Below, piece by piece: positions 15,603-24,643 of a stretch of 44,746 nucleotides of DNA. Position numbers and translations under genes: made by a program. This stretch comes from Chitinophagaceae bacterium (GTDB taxonomy: Bacteria > Bacteroidota > Bacteroidia > Chitinophagales > Chitinophagaceae): NCBI GenBank assembly GCA_025933935.1, contig JAICYZ010000004.1, positions 1 through 44,746 on the forward strand, read 5' to 3'. How positions within the stretch are numbered: position 1 is the first letter of the stretch; every line of letters begins with the position of its first letter. A model generated the notes under the pieces. It was not told the DNA's origin, made no database searches, and worked only from the letters and a program-made list of their open reading frames with translations.

Positions 15603-17960
15603 ATGAGCAGCCAGGAAGAAATCGAAAAATTAAAGAGCGAGATTGAAGCGGAGCCGCAAAATTCTGTTTTATACAATAACCTGGGCATTAAATATTTTTA
15701 CGATCAGAATTTTGAAGAAGCAAAAAAGTATTATCAAAAGGCGATTGATCTTAATCCAAACGTTGCTGTTTATTATGCAAATATGGGACTTCTCCATGAC
15801 GAGTTAAAAAACCTCACTGCTTCTGCAGAGTGTTATGAGAAAGCAGCTGCGCTTGATCCCTCCTGGACTATTTTTAAAAAACTGGGAATTGCGTATTTTA
15901 AATTAAACCAATTCGAGCCGGCTATCAGCAATTATTTACATGCTATTGATCTTAAGAAAGACGACGCCGAACTTTTTGAAAATATAGGACTTGCCTATGA
16001 AAGCTCCGGCAAAATGAAAGAAGCGGAAGAAGCATATCTCCAGGCAGCTTCAATTGACCCGGATAGCTATAGTGATCAAAATACACTTGGCGTGTTCATG
16101 CTGAAGCAGGAGAAATATGATGAGGCTGTCGAACATTTCAAAAATGCAATCAGGCTCGGAAAAGGAGAAGCAGTTTTATATGATAATATTGGACTCGCTT
16201 ATGAAAAACTAAATAACGACGAAGAGGCGGAAAATGCGTATCGCAAAACCATAGAAGCCGAACCTTCAAACTCCGTTTATCTAAACCGGCTTGGCGTTTT
16301 CCTGTATCGGAAAAAAAGGTATGAGGAAGCTATTGCATTTTATAAAAAAGCCATTGAAAACAGTCCTTCTATATCCGTTTACTGGGACAATCTCGGCCTT
16401 GCATATGAAGATTCCGGTCAATTTATTGAGGCAAAAGCTGCTTATCAGAAATTAGCAGAACTAGAGCCGGAATCCACCAATTCTTATTATAAACTGGCTT
16501 TAGTATTGGTAAAAGAGAAAAATTTTCCGGAAGTGATTCGCGTCTTAAAAGAAGGATTAACACTTGACCCCAATAATATCGAATCTTTGAAACTGTTGGG
16601 CCAATACCAGGAAAACCAGGATCTTTATGAAGATGCTTATAATACCTATTTGCAGGCATTAAAACTGCAACCTGAAGATGAATATTTTAATAACCGCGCC
16701 GGAATATGCTGTTACAAATTAAATCACAACGAAGAAGCAATAAAATATTACCAGAAAGCGATTTCCAGGAATCCAAAGTTAGCGGTGTATTATGAAAATT
16801 CAGGATTATCATACATACAGCTAAAAAACTGGCCGAATGCGGTACAAGCTTATCAAACGGCACTTTCCATTCAACCTTCTGCTGATACGTACAATGCTTT
16901 AGGAATTGCATACTACAACGCAGGCAGTGATCCCGAAGCAATAATAAATTATCAAAAGGCAATTGAATTAAGCAAAGAATTAAATAAAGAAGAAGCAGTT
17001 TATTACAGCAATATTGGTCTTTCTTACGAAAATACGGGTGCCAAAGAAAAGGCTGAACAAGCCTACAAGAAAGCCCTGGAGCTTGAACCTGATAATTATA
17101 CTTATCAAAACCGTTTGGGTGTTTTTTATTTTTTGAATGGCAATTATGATGCTGCTATTGAATATTATAAGAAGGCCCTCAGCTTGAATAACGCAGAGGA
17201 AGTGTTATATGAAAACCTGGGCCTGGCGTATGAAAAAAAAGATATGCCAGACGAGGCGCTCAACACTTATAAAGAAGCGCTGAAAATAATGCCGGCAAAT
17301 GAAATGATGAACAGCAAGGCTGGCGAACTTTCCTACAAAAAATCAGACTTCGGATCAGCGATTGATTTTATAAAAAAAGCGATTGAAGCGAATCCAAAAA
17401 ATGCTGTTTATTATGATAATTTAGGCCTTGCATATAGGTCGTTGGGCAATTATGAACGGGCAAAAAAAGCATTAGAAAAAGCAATGGAGCTTGATCCAAA
17501 AAATGCTGTTTATTACAACAATTACGGGTTGATTTTTTATTACGAAAAAGATTATCCAAACGCAATAAAGTATTATAATCAGGCGATAGCTTTAGACGAT
17601 AAAAATGAAATTTATTTCGATAACCTTGGATTGGTTTATGAAGACATGGAAGATTATAAAAATGCGCTTTCTGCTTATGAAAAAGGGTTAAATGTATCTG
17701 ATAAAAAAGACAATTTTTTGAACCTGATCGGCCTCATGTATTATTATCAGAATATTATGCCCGATGCAATTATTGCCTATAAAAAAGCAATCAGTATCAA
17801 TAATTCCGTAGCCGTTTATTGGGCTAATCTTTCCTTAGCTTACACGAAAGTGCCGAATTATGCAGAGGCAGAAAAAGCGATGAACCAGGCAGTTGCTTTG
17901 AATGATACGGAAGAGTATCGCAAGCGCCTGAATGACATTAAGCAACTGGCACAAACCTGA
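15603..17960 (+). CDS. 22-TPR repeat protein of the caspase module
   Basis: A 785-residue protein made almost wholly of 34-residue tetratricopeptide repeats: I count 22 from residue 15 to about 770, with no enzymatic, signal or membrane segment. The repeats alternate. Odd ones read like LGVFYYxxxxYxEAIxYYKKAI, and even ones like YxNLGLAYExxxxxxEAExAYKKALELEP, giving eleven 68-residue units. Such a rod would bind partners, here plausibly the caspase, the EACC1-like protein or the trigger. I chose the ATG at 15603 (MSSQEE), 40 bp after the caspase stop. An in-frame ATG at 15537 overlaps the caspase gene by 26 bp and would add 22 basic residues; it would allow translational coupling and cannot be excluded. 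Confidence 0.9.
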   Translation: MSSQEEIEKLKSEIEAEPQNSVLYNNLGIKYFYDQNFEEAKKYYQKAIDLNPNVAVYYANMGLLHDELKNLTASAECYEKAAALDPSWTIFKKLGIAYFKLNQFEPAISNYLHAIDLKKDDAELFENIGLAYESSGKMKEAEEAYLQAASIDPDSYSDQNTLGVFMLKQEKYDEAVEHFKNAIRLGKGEAVLYDNIGLAYEKLNNDEEAENAYRKTIEAEPSNSVYLNRLGVFLYRKKRYEEAIAFYKKAIENSPSISVYWDNLGLAYEDSGQFIEAKAAYQKLAELEPESTNSYYKLALVLVKEKNFPEVIRVLKEGLTLDPNNIESLKLLGQYQENQDLYEDAYNTYLQALKLQPEDEYFNNRAGICCYKLNHNEEAIKYYQKAISRNPKLAVYYENSGLSYIQLKNWPNAVQAYQTALSIQPSADTYNALGIAYYNAGSDPEAIINYQKAIELSKELNKEEAVYYSNIGLSYENTGAKEKAEQAYKKALELEPDNYTYQNRLGVFYFLNGNYDAAIEYYKKALSLNNAEEVLYENLGLAYEKKDMPDEALNTYKEALKIMPANEMMNSKAGELSYKKSDFGSAIDFIKKAIEANPKNAVYYDNLGLAYRSLGNYERAKKALEKAMELDPKNAVYYNNYGLIFYYEKDYPNAIKYYNQAIALDDKNEIYFDNLGLVYEDMEDYKNALSAYEKGLNVSDKKDNFLNLIGLMYYYQNIMPDAIIAYKKAISINNSVAVYWANLSLAYTKVPNYAEAEKAMNQAVALNDTEEYRKRLNDIKQLAQT

Positions 17961-18424
17961 CGTTCGATGACTTTCATCACGAAGCAATATTAAGCTGGTA
18001 TACCAACAAGAAAGAGTGAAGAATATCTTTCGAAATATTTTATCGCCTTGCAGCCCGTTTAAAGTGCATTGCCATCTATCAGCATGTTTTTTACCAATTA
18101 AAAATCTTCCGCTTATTTAGTAATCAAAAATGCTCTATATCGGCGTTTTTGAAAAATTCCTTTGTATTTATCAATTAGTTCAGAAATTAAAAAATGCCGT
18201 AATTTTAGTAATCAGATAGTAGAAGATACAAAATCGAAAAGGACGTTATTTATGCTTTTACTGTTTGTAAGATTCGGAGATTCAAATTGGAGATCTTAGT
18301 GCTATTTAAAAATTCTTGGATCCCGGAAACGTTGCTTTGCTACGCCACTGATTTTAATAAGATAAAACCCCCGTTACCTGATGCAGTTTCGCATCTATTA
18401 TGATATTATTCTAATTATGTTTTT
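17961..18424. other. Intergenic stretch without recognised gene
   Basis: 464 bases of AT-rich sequence after the TPR gene. No coding frame on either strand gives a recognisable protein, and no terminator hairpin with a T run was found. TTTAGTAATCA occurs twice (near 18116 and 18199). A promoter for the downstream gene probably lies here, but no good TTTG/TAnnTTTG pair was identified. Confidence 0.5.
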
Positions 18425-20008
18425 ATGTCGCATCATATAAAAAAGGAAGGCAACAGTCCGGATATTTTCCTTTTGGTAAAAGGATTAACCAGCAGCGAAA
18501 AATCTTATTATAAAAAAATGAGTAAACGCCATGCCGACCAAAACGAAGCATTACATTTACGACTGTTCAAATTGATTGATGAGACTTCGATTCTTGACGA
18601 AAATGAATTGAGTAAAGCTCTTGACATTAAAAACAAGATCCATTTTTCCGGCCTTAAAGCTTATCTCCATAAAGACATTCTGGACATACTTGTATTTCAA
18701 AAAAGAAATATTTCTGTAGATACCCAGTTATATTTTATGCAGGAGCAAATAAAGACGCTACAGGAAAAAAAACTGCTACATCTGGCACAAAAAGCTTGCA
18801 AAAAAGCAATAGCACTTGCCACGCAATATGAAAAATACCATTTCCTGATATTGTTGCTTCACTTACAAAACAAAGTGCTTGAATACAAAGATTATAAGCA
18901 GTTTAAGGAGAGTACCGATAGCATTTTTTCAACTTTGAAAAATGCGATTGATTCACAGCAACTCTATGCGGAAAACAGATTCTTGTATGAAAAAGTACGT
19001 CTGCTCACTTATCGCTCCTGGCTTCCTATTACCGCTGATGAATTAAAGGAAATAGAAAAAGCAAAAAAGATTTTGCATGAAATGAAGCCGGCAAACGAGA
19101 AGCACCGTTTAATTTCTTTGTTCTATCTGAATACATTGGCATTATGTCAATATATGTTACACGAAAATGAAGCTTGTAAAAATACCTGCCGCAGCATCTA
19201 TCATTTATGGAGCAATAGCACGGAGCTCGTTAATGAATATCCGCTCCTTTTTCTTAATTCTATTAACACCACTTCTTATAATGATTTTTTATGTAACGAT
19301 ATTCAGCTGGCACAGGAGAATATACTTGCTTATGGCCGAATTGCAAAAGCACATTTAATAAATGAAATTTACCGTAAGCATTTTGAAGTGATTCAATTCA
19401 ATACTCAGTTGAAAGTCTTTCTTAAAACTGCCCGGTTTGACCAGGTAAAAATTTTAATCGATAATAAAGCGGCAACGATATTTAATTATTCAGCCGAAAT
19501 TTTGTCACCCGCCGAGCAATTGTCTATCAGAGGTTCTGTCTGTATTTCTTATTTTGTAATGGAGCAATGGGAGGATGCAGAAAGCCTGTTGTCTGTGATT
19601 AAGGAGCAAAATCAACATATAAAGCGTGAAGATATTTTGTATTTTTCACTGTTATTTTTTCCGGTTATTCTTTATGAAAAAAAAGAATGGGAACGATTGG
19701 ACAGCGCGCTTAAATCTGCTTATCACTTTTTATATGCCCGAAAAAAACTACGGCCTTTCGAACGGGAACTGATGTTGTTCCTGGGGCATTTATCCGCCGC
19801 CGACTCCAAGCGAAACGCCAATGAATTAATCAATAATTTTCTGGAACGTCTCAGTGACTACAGAAACGATCCTGATAAAAATCTTTATTTTCTGTATTTT
19901 AATTATTATGGATGGCTGGAAAGTAAAGTGATGAACCTGCGGTATATGGACTATTTAAAGCGGCAGATAAAGCCGCCGGAAGAAATAAGCTCGATGGAAG
20001 TGCAATAG
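18425..20008 (+). CDS. Helical Bacteroidota protein of unknown function
   Basis: A 527-residue soluble, strongly alpha-helical protein without signal peptide. Its N-terminus, DIFLLVKGLTSSEKSYYKKM followed by ALHLRLFKLIDE and KAYLHKDILDILVF, matches a family I know only as roughly 500-residue hypothetical proteins of Bacteroidota that begin with a LxxLIKSLTxSEKRYFK-like motif. The rest looks like irregular TPR-type helix pairs (for example EAIALATQYEKYHF-like and MEQWEDAESLLSVIKEQ stretches). No catalytic motif is visible. It follows the TPR gene after 464 bp, so I do not count it as part of the caspase module, though a helical sensor role cannot be excluded. Confidence 0.7.
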   Translation: MSHHIKKEGNSPDIFLLVKGLTSSEKSYYKKMSKRHADQNEALHLRLFKLIDETSILDENELSKALDIKNKIHFSGLKAYLHKDILDILVFQKRNISVDTQLYFMQEQIKTLQEKKLLHLAQKACKKAIALATQYEKYHFLILLLHLQNKVLEYKDYKQFKESTDSIFSTLKNAIDSQQLYAENRFLYEKVRLLTYRSWLPITADELKEIEKAKKILHEMKPANEKHRLISLFYLNTLALCQYMLHENEACKNTCRSIYHLWSNSTELVNEYPLLFLNSINTTSYNDFLCNDIQLAQENILAYGRIAKAHLINEIYRKHFEVIQFNTQLKVFLKTARFDQVKILIDNKAATIFNYSAEILSPAEQLSIRGSVCISYFVMEQWEDAESLLSVIKEQNQHIKREDILYFSLLFFPVILYEKKEWERLDSALKSAYHFLYARKKLRPFERELMLFLGHLSAADSKRNANELINNFLERLSDYRNDPDKNLYFLYFNYYGWLESKVMNLRYMDYLKRQIKPPEEISSMEVQ

Positions 20009-20028
20009 AAATCAGGAAGACAAGCAAG

Positions 20029-22146
20029 TTATTTTTCTTCTCCTTCAACAAGGACTTTGTCTATGACCACTTTCAAATCTGAAATGCTTACAGTAATCGG
20101 AATGGCGCCAACCTGCACCACTGCTTTCTTTCCGCGCATCTCCGTCACGATTCCAACTTGCCGGTTCGCGATCATCATTACTTTGTCCCCTTGTTTTACC
20201 GCTTCATTTATCTCTATATATTTACTGTCAATCTTCTTTTGTTTTTTCTGTAAAATTTGTTTTTCCGGTTGTTTAAAAAGCAATGCCTGCATCATCTTTA
20301 TAACCTTGCTTTTATCATCCGTTTTTTTCCATTCTAGCAAAATAGATTTTAATTTCCGATCCATTTCTTTCAGATAAACAAACTTTGCTTCGTTGATTTG
20401 ATTCTGTTCTTTTAATAATTCTACTTGTTGTTTGTGTTTTTCTTTTTGAATCACGTACTGCATCTCCTTTTGCAGCTTTTCATTTTCTTTCAACAGAATG
20501 TCGAGCTTCTTTTTTTCAGATTGAATTTGTTGCATGTCCTGCTCGGTGCTGTTCAATAATTTATCAAGCGAGAAATGATTTTCATCCACTAATTTTCTTG
20601 CTTTCTCAATCAGGTTTTGCGACAATCCAATTCGCTCTGCGATTGAAAAAGTGTAGGAGCTGCCCGGCTTTCCAAGTGCCAGCTGGTAAAGTGGTTTCAG
20701 GTTTTTTTCATCAAAAGCCATCGCGCCATTAATGATTCCATTCACTTTATTTGCCATTACTTTCAGATTCAGATAATGCGTTGTTACAATGCCAAAAGCA
20801 TGTTTTTTTGCAAGCTCTTCCATGATTACTTCTGCAAAAGCGCCACCCAGGTTTGGATCACTGCCGCTGCCGAGTTCATCAATAAAAAATAATGTTTTCC
20901 CGTTGGCATTTTCCATAAAATATTTCATATTGATCAGATGCGAGGAATAGGTACTTAATTCAAATTCCAGGCTTTGAGTGTCGCCAATATGAATCATCAG
21001 TTGTTTGAAAATTCCAAACTCGCTGTCTTTGTCGCAGGAAACCAACAGCCCACTTTGCACCATCATTTGCAATAATCCAACAGTTTTTAAAGTAACAGTT
21101 TTGCCGCCTGCATTTGGCCCGCTGATTACAAGAATCCGGTTCTTTTCATCCAAAGAAACGTTCACCGGAATGGTCGGCTTTTTTAATTTTTCATTATAAA
21201 TAAAAAGTAATGGATGAACCGCATTTTTCAAATGTACAATGGCCTTGTCATGCAACGCCGGGAGGTTGCCATGGTAATCCAAAGCCAGTCTGGACTTAGC
21301 TCTGATAAAATCATACTCACCAATAATTTCATGATAAACGGAAAGCAGTGAATGATAAACGCGAATTTTTGAAGTCAGTTTTTGAAGGATGATATTTACT
21401 TCTTTACGTTCTTCATTTTCCAGCGAAAAAATATCGTTGTTCAAATGAGTCGTTTCTTCCGGTTCGATAAATGAAGTCCTGCGGCTGTCACTTTCACCAT
21501 GCAAAATTCCTTTTACCATTCGTTTTTGCTCTGCAAAAACAGCCAGTACTTTACGGCCATTCATGAAGCTTTCTTCAATATCTGTGAGGTAACCTTGCTT
21601 TTTTAACTTGCTGACGATTCGATCAAAAACCCGTTTAAGTTCTGTTCTTTTTTTATATAACGACATTCTGATAGAAGCGAGCTTTTCAGAAGCGCTGTCT
21701 TTCACAATGCCGTATTCATCAAGGATTTCATCAATTAACCGGGGAATTGTTTTTTCAAAATAAGTTTGTTCTATGATCAAGGCGAGAGAAGGATAAGCCA
21801 CTTTTCTATCAGGAGAAAACCACCGGAAGATTTGCTGAATAGCGTTTGCCAGTTTTTTTATTTGCAAAAATTGTTCGCCTGAAAGAATGGACGCTTCAAT
21901 GCTTAATAATTTTAATTCTTTTGAAAGGTTTAGGACAGCATCATCAGGAAAATATAAATGATTTTCGAAAAGCAGTTTGTATTCGTGTGTTTGTAGAAGC
22001 TGCGGTTCTATAAATTTTTTATGAGTATGAATGCGTAATTCAAAAGCTCTTCTGAGTGCATATTCTGAACGGCAATGTGCTGCAAGCAATTCCTTTATTT
22101 TATCAAATTCTAACTGGTGAGAGGCAGATTCAGGAAAAAGTTTCAT
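20029..22146 (-). CDS. MutS2-like ATPase without Smr domain
   Basis: A 705-residue protein of the MutS/MutS2 family. Residues 1-300 are the helical core/lever region (SRRTSFIEPEETTHLNNDI matches the MutS2 core). Walker A GPNAGGKTVTLKT lies near residue 340, Walker B LFFIDELGSGSDPNLGGAF near 418, and TTHYLNLK near 445. A long Lys/Glu/Gln-rich coiled coil covers about 500-600, followed by a small beta domain with VKQGDKVMMIANRQVGIVTEM. The protein stops at KVVIDKVLVEGEEK, where typical MutS2 proteins continue into an Smr nuclease domain of about 80 residues. The ATG at 22146 (MKLFPES) is chosen over a TTG 27 bases upstream. Roles proposed for MutS2 include recombination control and ribosome rescue; without Smr the nuclease function is doubtful. 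Confidence 0.88.
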   Translation of the reverse strand: MKLFPESASHQLEFDKIKELLAAHCRSEYALRRAFELRIHTHKKFIEPQLLQTHEYKLLFENHLYFPDDAVLNLSKELKLLSIEASILSGEQFLQIKKLANAIQQIFRWFSPDRKVAYPSLALIIEQTYFEKTIPRLIDEILDEYGIVKDSASEKLASIRMSLYKKRTELKRVFDRIVSKLKKQGYLTDIEESFMNGRKVLAVFAEQKRMVKGILHGESDSRRTSFIEPEETTHLNNDIFSLENEERKEVNIILQKLTSKIRVYHSLLSVYHEIIGEYDFIRAKSRLALDYHGNLPALHDKAIVHLKNAVHPLLFIYNEKLKKPTIPVNVSLDEKNRILVISGPNAGGKTVTLKTVGLLQMMVQSGLLVSCDKDSEFGIFKQLMIHIGDTQSLEFELSTYSSHLINMKYFMENANGKTLFFIDELGSGSDPNLGGAFAEVIMEELAKKHAFGIVTTHYLNLKVMANKVNGIINGAMAFDEKNLKPLYQLALGKPGSSYTFSIAERIGLSQNLIEKARKLVDENHFSLDKLLNSTEQDMQQIQSEKKKLDILLKENEKLQKEMQYVIQKEKHKQQVELLKEQNQINEAKFVYLKEMDRKLKSILLEWKKTDDKSKVIKMMQALLFKQPEKQILQKKQKKIDSKYIEINEAVKQGDKVMMIANRQVGIVTEMRGKKAVVQVGAIPITVSISDLKVVIDKVLVEGEEK

Positions 22147-22444
22147 GTTTGGGTTGGCAAACGGATTTATCAATTATTGCCCTAAAAAATTATTGATTTA
22201 TTAAATTATTTTCTAATGGTCTCTGATATTTTCATTCACTATTGAATTTCGTGTAAAAGTAAAACAATCTTTGGTAGGAGCGGGGCATGAGCGAACAGTA
22301 AAAGAATAAATAATGAGGATTTGTATTTTTAAATGTTCTTAAACTCTTGAATTGTTTTACCGTTAGATTTTCTCAGAAAACTCAACAAAAAGCAGTTACA
22401 ATAATGGAACTCTTCTAAACTCTTCAACATCAAATCCTAATCTT

Positions 22445-23056
22445 CTATTGCATCAAATCTTCCATGATCTTCTTTGTTTCTTCGAAACTGTTGTGTTGAT
22501 AAGCACGAATTCCAACTTTTTTTGCCGCTTCCACCAGCATGAAACGATCGTCAAAATAAATACATTCTTCAGGTTTTGCCTGCGCGATTCCGAGAGCAAG
22601 ATGAAAAATGCCCGGATCCGGTTTGCGCATTCCTACTTCGCAAGAAGAAATAAAAGCGTCAAAAAAATCATGCAATTTAAATTTTTTGATGCGGTATTCA
22701 TTCAATTCACGCGGCTCATTATTAATTGATATAACTTTTATGTTTTCATGCTTGTTTTTCCAGCCGATCATCCAGGGAAGCGTATCCGGAAGTTGTACGG
22801 ATTGAGCATACATAAACTGCTTAAATTCATCCCGGCTAAAATCTCTTTTTTGTGTAAAAACGACGGTATTCAAATAATCATCTAACGAAATTTTCCCCAT
22901 TTCATAAACATTAAAAATAAAATCGTGCAGCATGTCCATCTCTTCATAGTTGAGATTGAATTTTTTAGCAGCAGCCATTCTTGATAGATGCCCCCAGCCG
23001 TTTGTAAGTAGCACTCCGCCTATATCTGAAAATAAAATTTTGATTTGTTGTTTCAT
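22445..23056 (-). CDS. HAD-family (subfamily IA) phosphatase
   Basis: A 203-residue haloacid dehalogenase-like hydrolase. Motif I is FSDIGGVLLTNG: the nucleophile Asp is present but the second Asp of DxD is replaced by Gly, as in the YihX glucose-1-phosphate phosphatase branch (DLGNV). Motif II is VISINNE, motif III is the Lys in GMRKPDPGIF, and motif IV is CIYFDDR. The helical cap between residues 20 and 90 is of the C1 type. Substrate is probably a small phosphorylated metabolite. It stands alone, with about 110 bp to the next gene. The 270-base gap between it and the MutS2-like gene holds no recognised feature. Confidence 0.88.
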   Translation of the reverse strand: MKQQIKILFSDIGGVLLTNGWGHLSRMAAAKKFNLNYEEMDMLHDFIFNVYEMGKISLDDYLNTVVFTQKRDFSRDEFKQFMYAQSVQLPDTLPWMIGWKNKHENIKVISINNEPRELNEYRIKKFKLHDFFDAFISSCEVGMRKPDPGIFHLALGIAQAKPEECIYFDDRFMLVEAAKKVGIRAYQHNSFEETKKIMEDLMQ

Positions 23057-23169
23057 ACGTTGTTTAAAATAAAAGAAAATTATTTACTCTTTTAGGAAAA
23101 GGTTTCATGATTTCAATTTAGGATTGAAATGTTGAGGTTCATCTATCTAAAAAAAGGTAAAAGATCATT

Positions 23170-23631
23170 TTAACCGTTATCTGTCTCTAAAGCTTTTATT
23201 TTTTGAAGCCTCCTTTCAAACCTTTCTTCCCCACGGTAATTTGCGTTTAAAAAAGCCATGATCAGTTCTTCTGCTGCGGCAAAACCTGTCACTCTTCCAC
23301 CAAGGCAAATGAGGTTCATATCGTCATCTTCAACGCCCTGATGAGCAGAAAAATGTTCATTAATCAACGCTGCCCTTACTCCTGCAATTTTGTTGGCCGC
23401 AACTGCTGCTCCCACGCCGCTTCCGCAGATTGCAATACCACGATCCACGTTTTTTTGTGCAACTGCTTTGGCTAACGGTATCACAAAATCAGGAAAATCA
23501 TCTGCGCTGTTCAATTCAAAAGCGCCGAAATCTTTTATTTCAAAGTTGTGTGCTAATAAAAAAGGCAACAGGATATTTTTTAGTTCAAACCCGCCATGAT
23601 CGCAGGCGATACCAACATTCATCGTATTCAT
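23170..23631 (-). CDS. rpiB: Ribose-5-phosphate isomerase B
   Basis: A 153-residue RpiB/LacA/LacB family isomerase interconverting ribose 5-phosphate and ribulose 5-phosphate in the pentose phosphate pathway. Recognisable positions: GIACDHGGFELK at the N-terminus, ICGSGVGAAVAANKIAGVRAAL with the active-site Cys and the phosphate loop, and DDDMNLICLGGRVTG near residue 110. The length is normal. A second in-frame ATG at 23622 would shorten the protein by three residues and give MNVGIACD. It has no obvious operon partner. Confidence 0.92.
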   Translation of the reverse strand: MNTMNVGIACDHGGFELKNILLPFLLAHNFEIKDFGAFELNSADDFPDFVIPLAKAVAQKNVDRGIAICGSGVGAAVAANKIAGVRAALINEHFSAHQGVEDDDMNLICLGGRVTGFAAAEELIMAFLNANYRGEERFERRLQKIKALETDNG

Positions 23632-23791
23632 TTTGGAAATAATTTTAATTTTTACTCGACTTTCGCTTTGCTAAAAGTAACGCATTGAAACAAAAAATTA
23701 CAATCGTTGTTTTTCAATAAAATTATCCGGTAGAATTAGGCTGATTTAAATTTTAAAAATTATCTTTAAAAAAATGAGAATAGTATAGCGT

Positions 23792-24265
23792 ATGACAAGA
23801 GAAGAAAAGTTTATGAATGAAGCGGTGTTGCTTTCAGAAAAAGGGATTAATAAAAATGAGGGCGGCCCGTTTGGTTGTGTAGTTGTAAAAGATAATAAAA
23901 TAATAGGCAGGGGAAATAATAAAGTAACCAGCACGAATGATCCGACCGCACACGCAGAAATTATTGCCATCAGGGACGCTTGCAGTACTCTTCAAACATT
24001 TCAGTTGGAAGGTTGTGAAATTTTTACATCTTGTGAACCGTGTCCAATGTGCCTTGGCGCCATTTATTGGGCACGCCCCGATGTTGTTTATTTTGCCAAT
24101 ACCAGAAATGATGCAGCGGAAATCGGCTTTGATGATTCGATGATCTATGATGAAATAAATGCAAAAATGGAAGAAAGAAAAATTCCTTTGATAAATTTGC
24201 AAAGCGAAAACGCAAAACATGTTTTTCACACATGGAAAGAGAAAAAAGATAAAATGATCTATTAA
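23792..24265 (+). CDS. guaD: Guanine deaminase-like nucleoside deaminase
   Basis: A 157-residue zinc-dependent cytidine deaminase-fold enzyme. Zinc ligands and the catalytic Glu are in DPTAHAEIIAIRDAC (HAE) and SCEPCPMCLGAIYWARP (PCxxC). The segments GGPFGCVVVKDN and the C-terminal AAEIGFDDSMIYDEI closely resemble the GuaD guanine deaminases of Bacillus rather than the tRNA adenosine deaminase TadA. The predicted reaction is guanine to xanthine plus ammonia. It is divergent from rpiB with about 160 bp between them. A TadA-like role is the alternative but less likely. Confidence 0.88.
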   Translation: MTREEKFMNEAVLLSEKGINKNEGGPFGCVVVKDNKIIGRGNNKVTSTNDPTAHAEIIAIRDACSTLQTFQLEGCEIFTSCEPCPMCLGAIYWARPDVVYFANTRNDAAEIGFDDSMIYDEINAKMEERKIPLINLQSENAKHVFHTWKEKKDKMIY

Positions 24266-24371
24266 AAATTTAAAAACAAAAAATATTTTTAAAAATAAAG
24301 TACAATCTTTATCTCACAAATTTGGGTACGGTTTTCCCCATCAAATTCCACACACCTAATCAAAATAACAT

Positions 24372-24632
24372 ATGTCAGATTGCAATTTTAGTATACCTTT
24401 TCAACAACCGGTAAGCGTCGTTATTGCGAAAGCAAAAGCTGCCATAGAAAATTATCATGGAACCTTTAATGGCGATGAAACTTCAGGCGATTTTGGAATT
24501 ACCGTTTATGGCAACACCATAAAAGGAACTTATTCGGTAACTGGCCAGGTTCTAAATCTTACTATAACTCACAAGCCATTCTTCGTTCCATGCAGTACAA
24601 TTGAAAACTTGTTATTGAAGGAAATGAGTTAG
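24372..24632 (+). CDS. Small conserved hypothetical protein
   Basis: An 86-residue soluble protein, MSDCNFSIPFQQPVSVVI onward. It has a helix (IAKAKAAIENY), several beta strands (GTFNGDETSGDFGITVYG, TIKGTYSVTG, VLNLTITHK) and a short C-terminal helix (CSTIENLLLKEM). This layout weakly resembles the small polyhydroxyalkanoate-system (PHA granule) proteins, but I see no decisive motif. It lies 106 bp after the deaminase gene and converges with a response-regulator gene. I consider it a real gene because of its good start context and balanced composition; its function is unknown. Confidence 0.65.
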   Translation: MSDCNFSIPFQQPVSVVIAKAKAAIENYHGTFNGDETSGDFGITVYGNTIKGTYSVTGQVLNLTITHKPFFVPCSTIENLLLKEMS

Positions 24633-24643
24633 TGGGAAAATGT

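Noticed and set aside
16687-17565. Antisense open frames within the TPR gene
   Set aside because: They arise from the repeated codon pattern of the TPRs and have biased, non-protein-like composition.
18425-20008. Helical protein as fourth member of the caspase module
   Set aside because: It is separated by 464 bp and belongs to a widespread Bacteroidota family without known link to caspases.
22174-22444. Weak similarity between this gap and the 7220-7360 gap (AATAAATAA and TTTGTATTTTT stretches) as a dispersed repeat
   Set aside because: The match is short and AT-rich and cannot be separated from chance by eye.
24372-24632. Firm assignment of the small protein to the PHA granule family
   Set aside because: Only a general strand/helix layout agrees; no diagnostic residue was found, so it is left as hypothetical.
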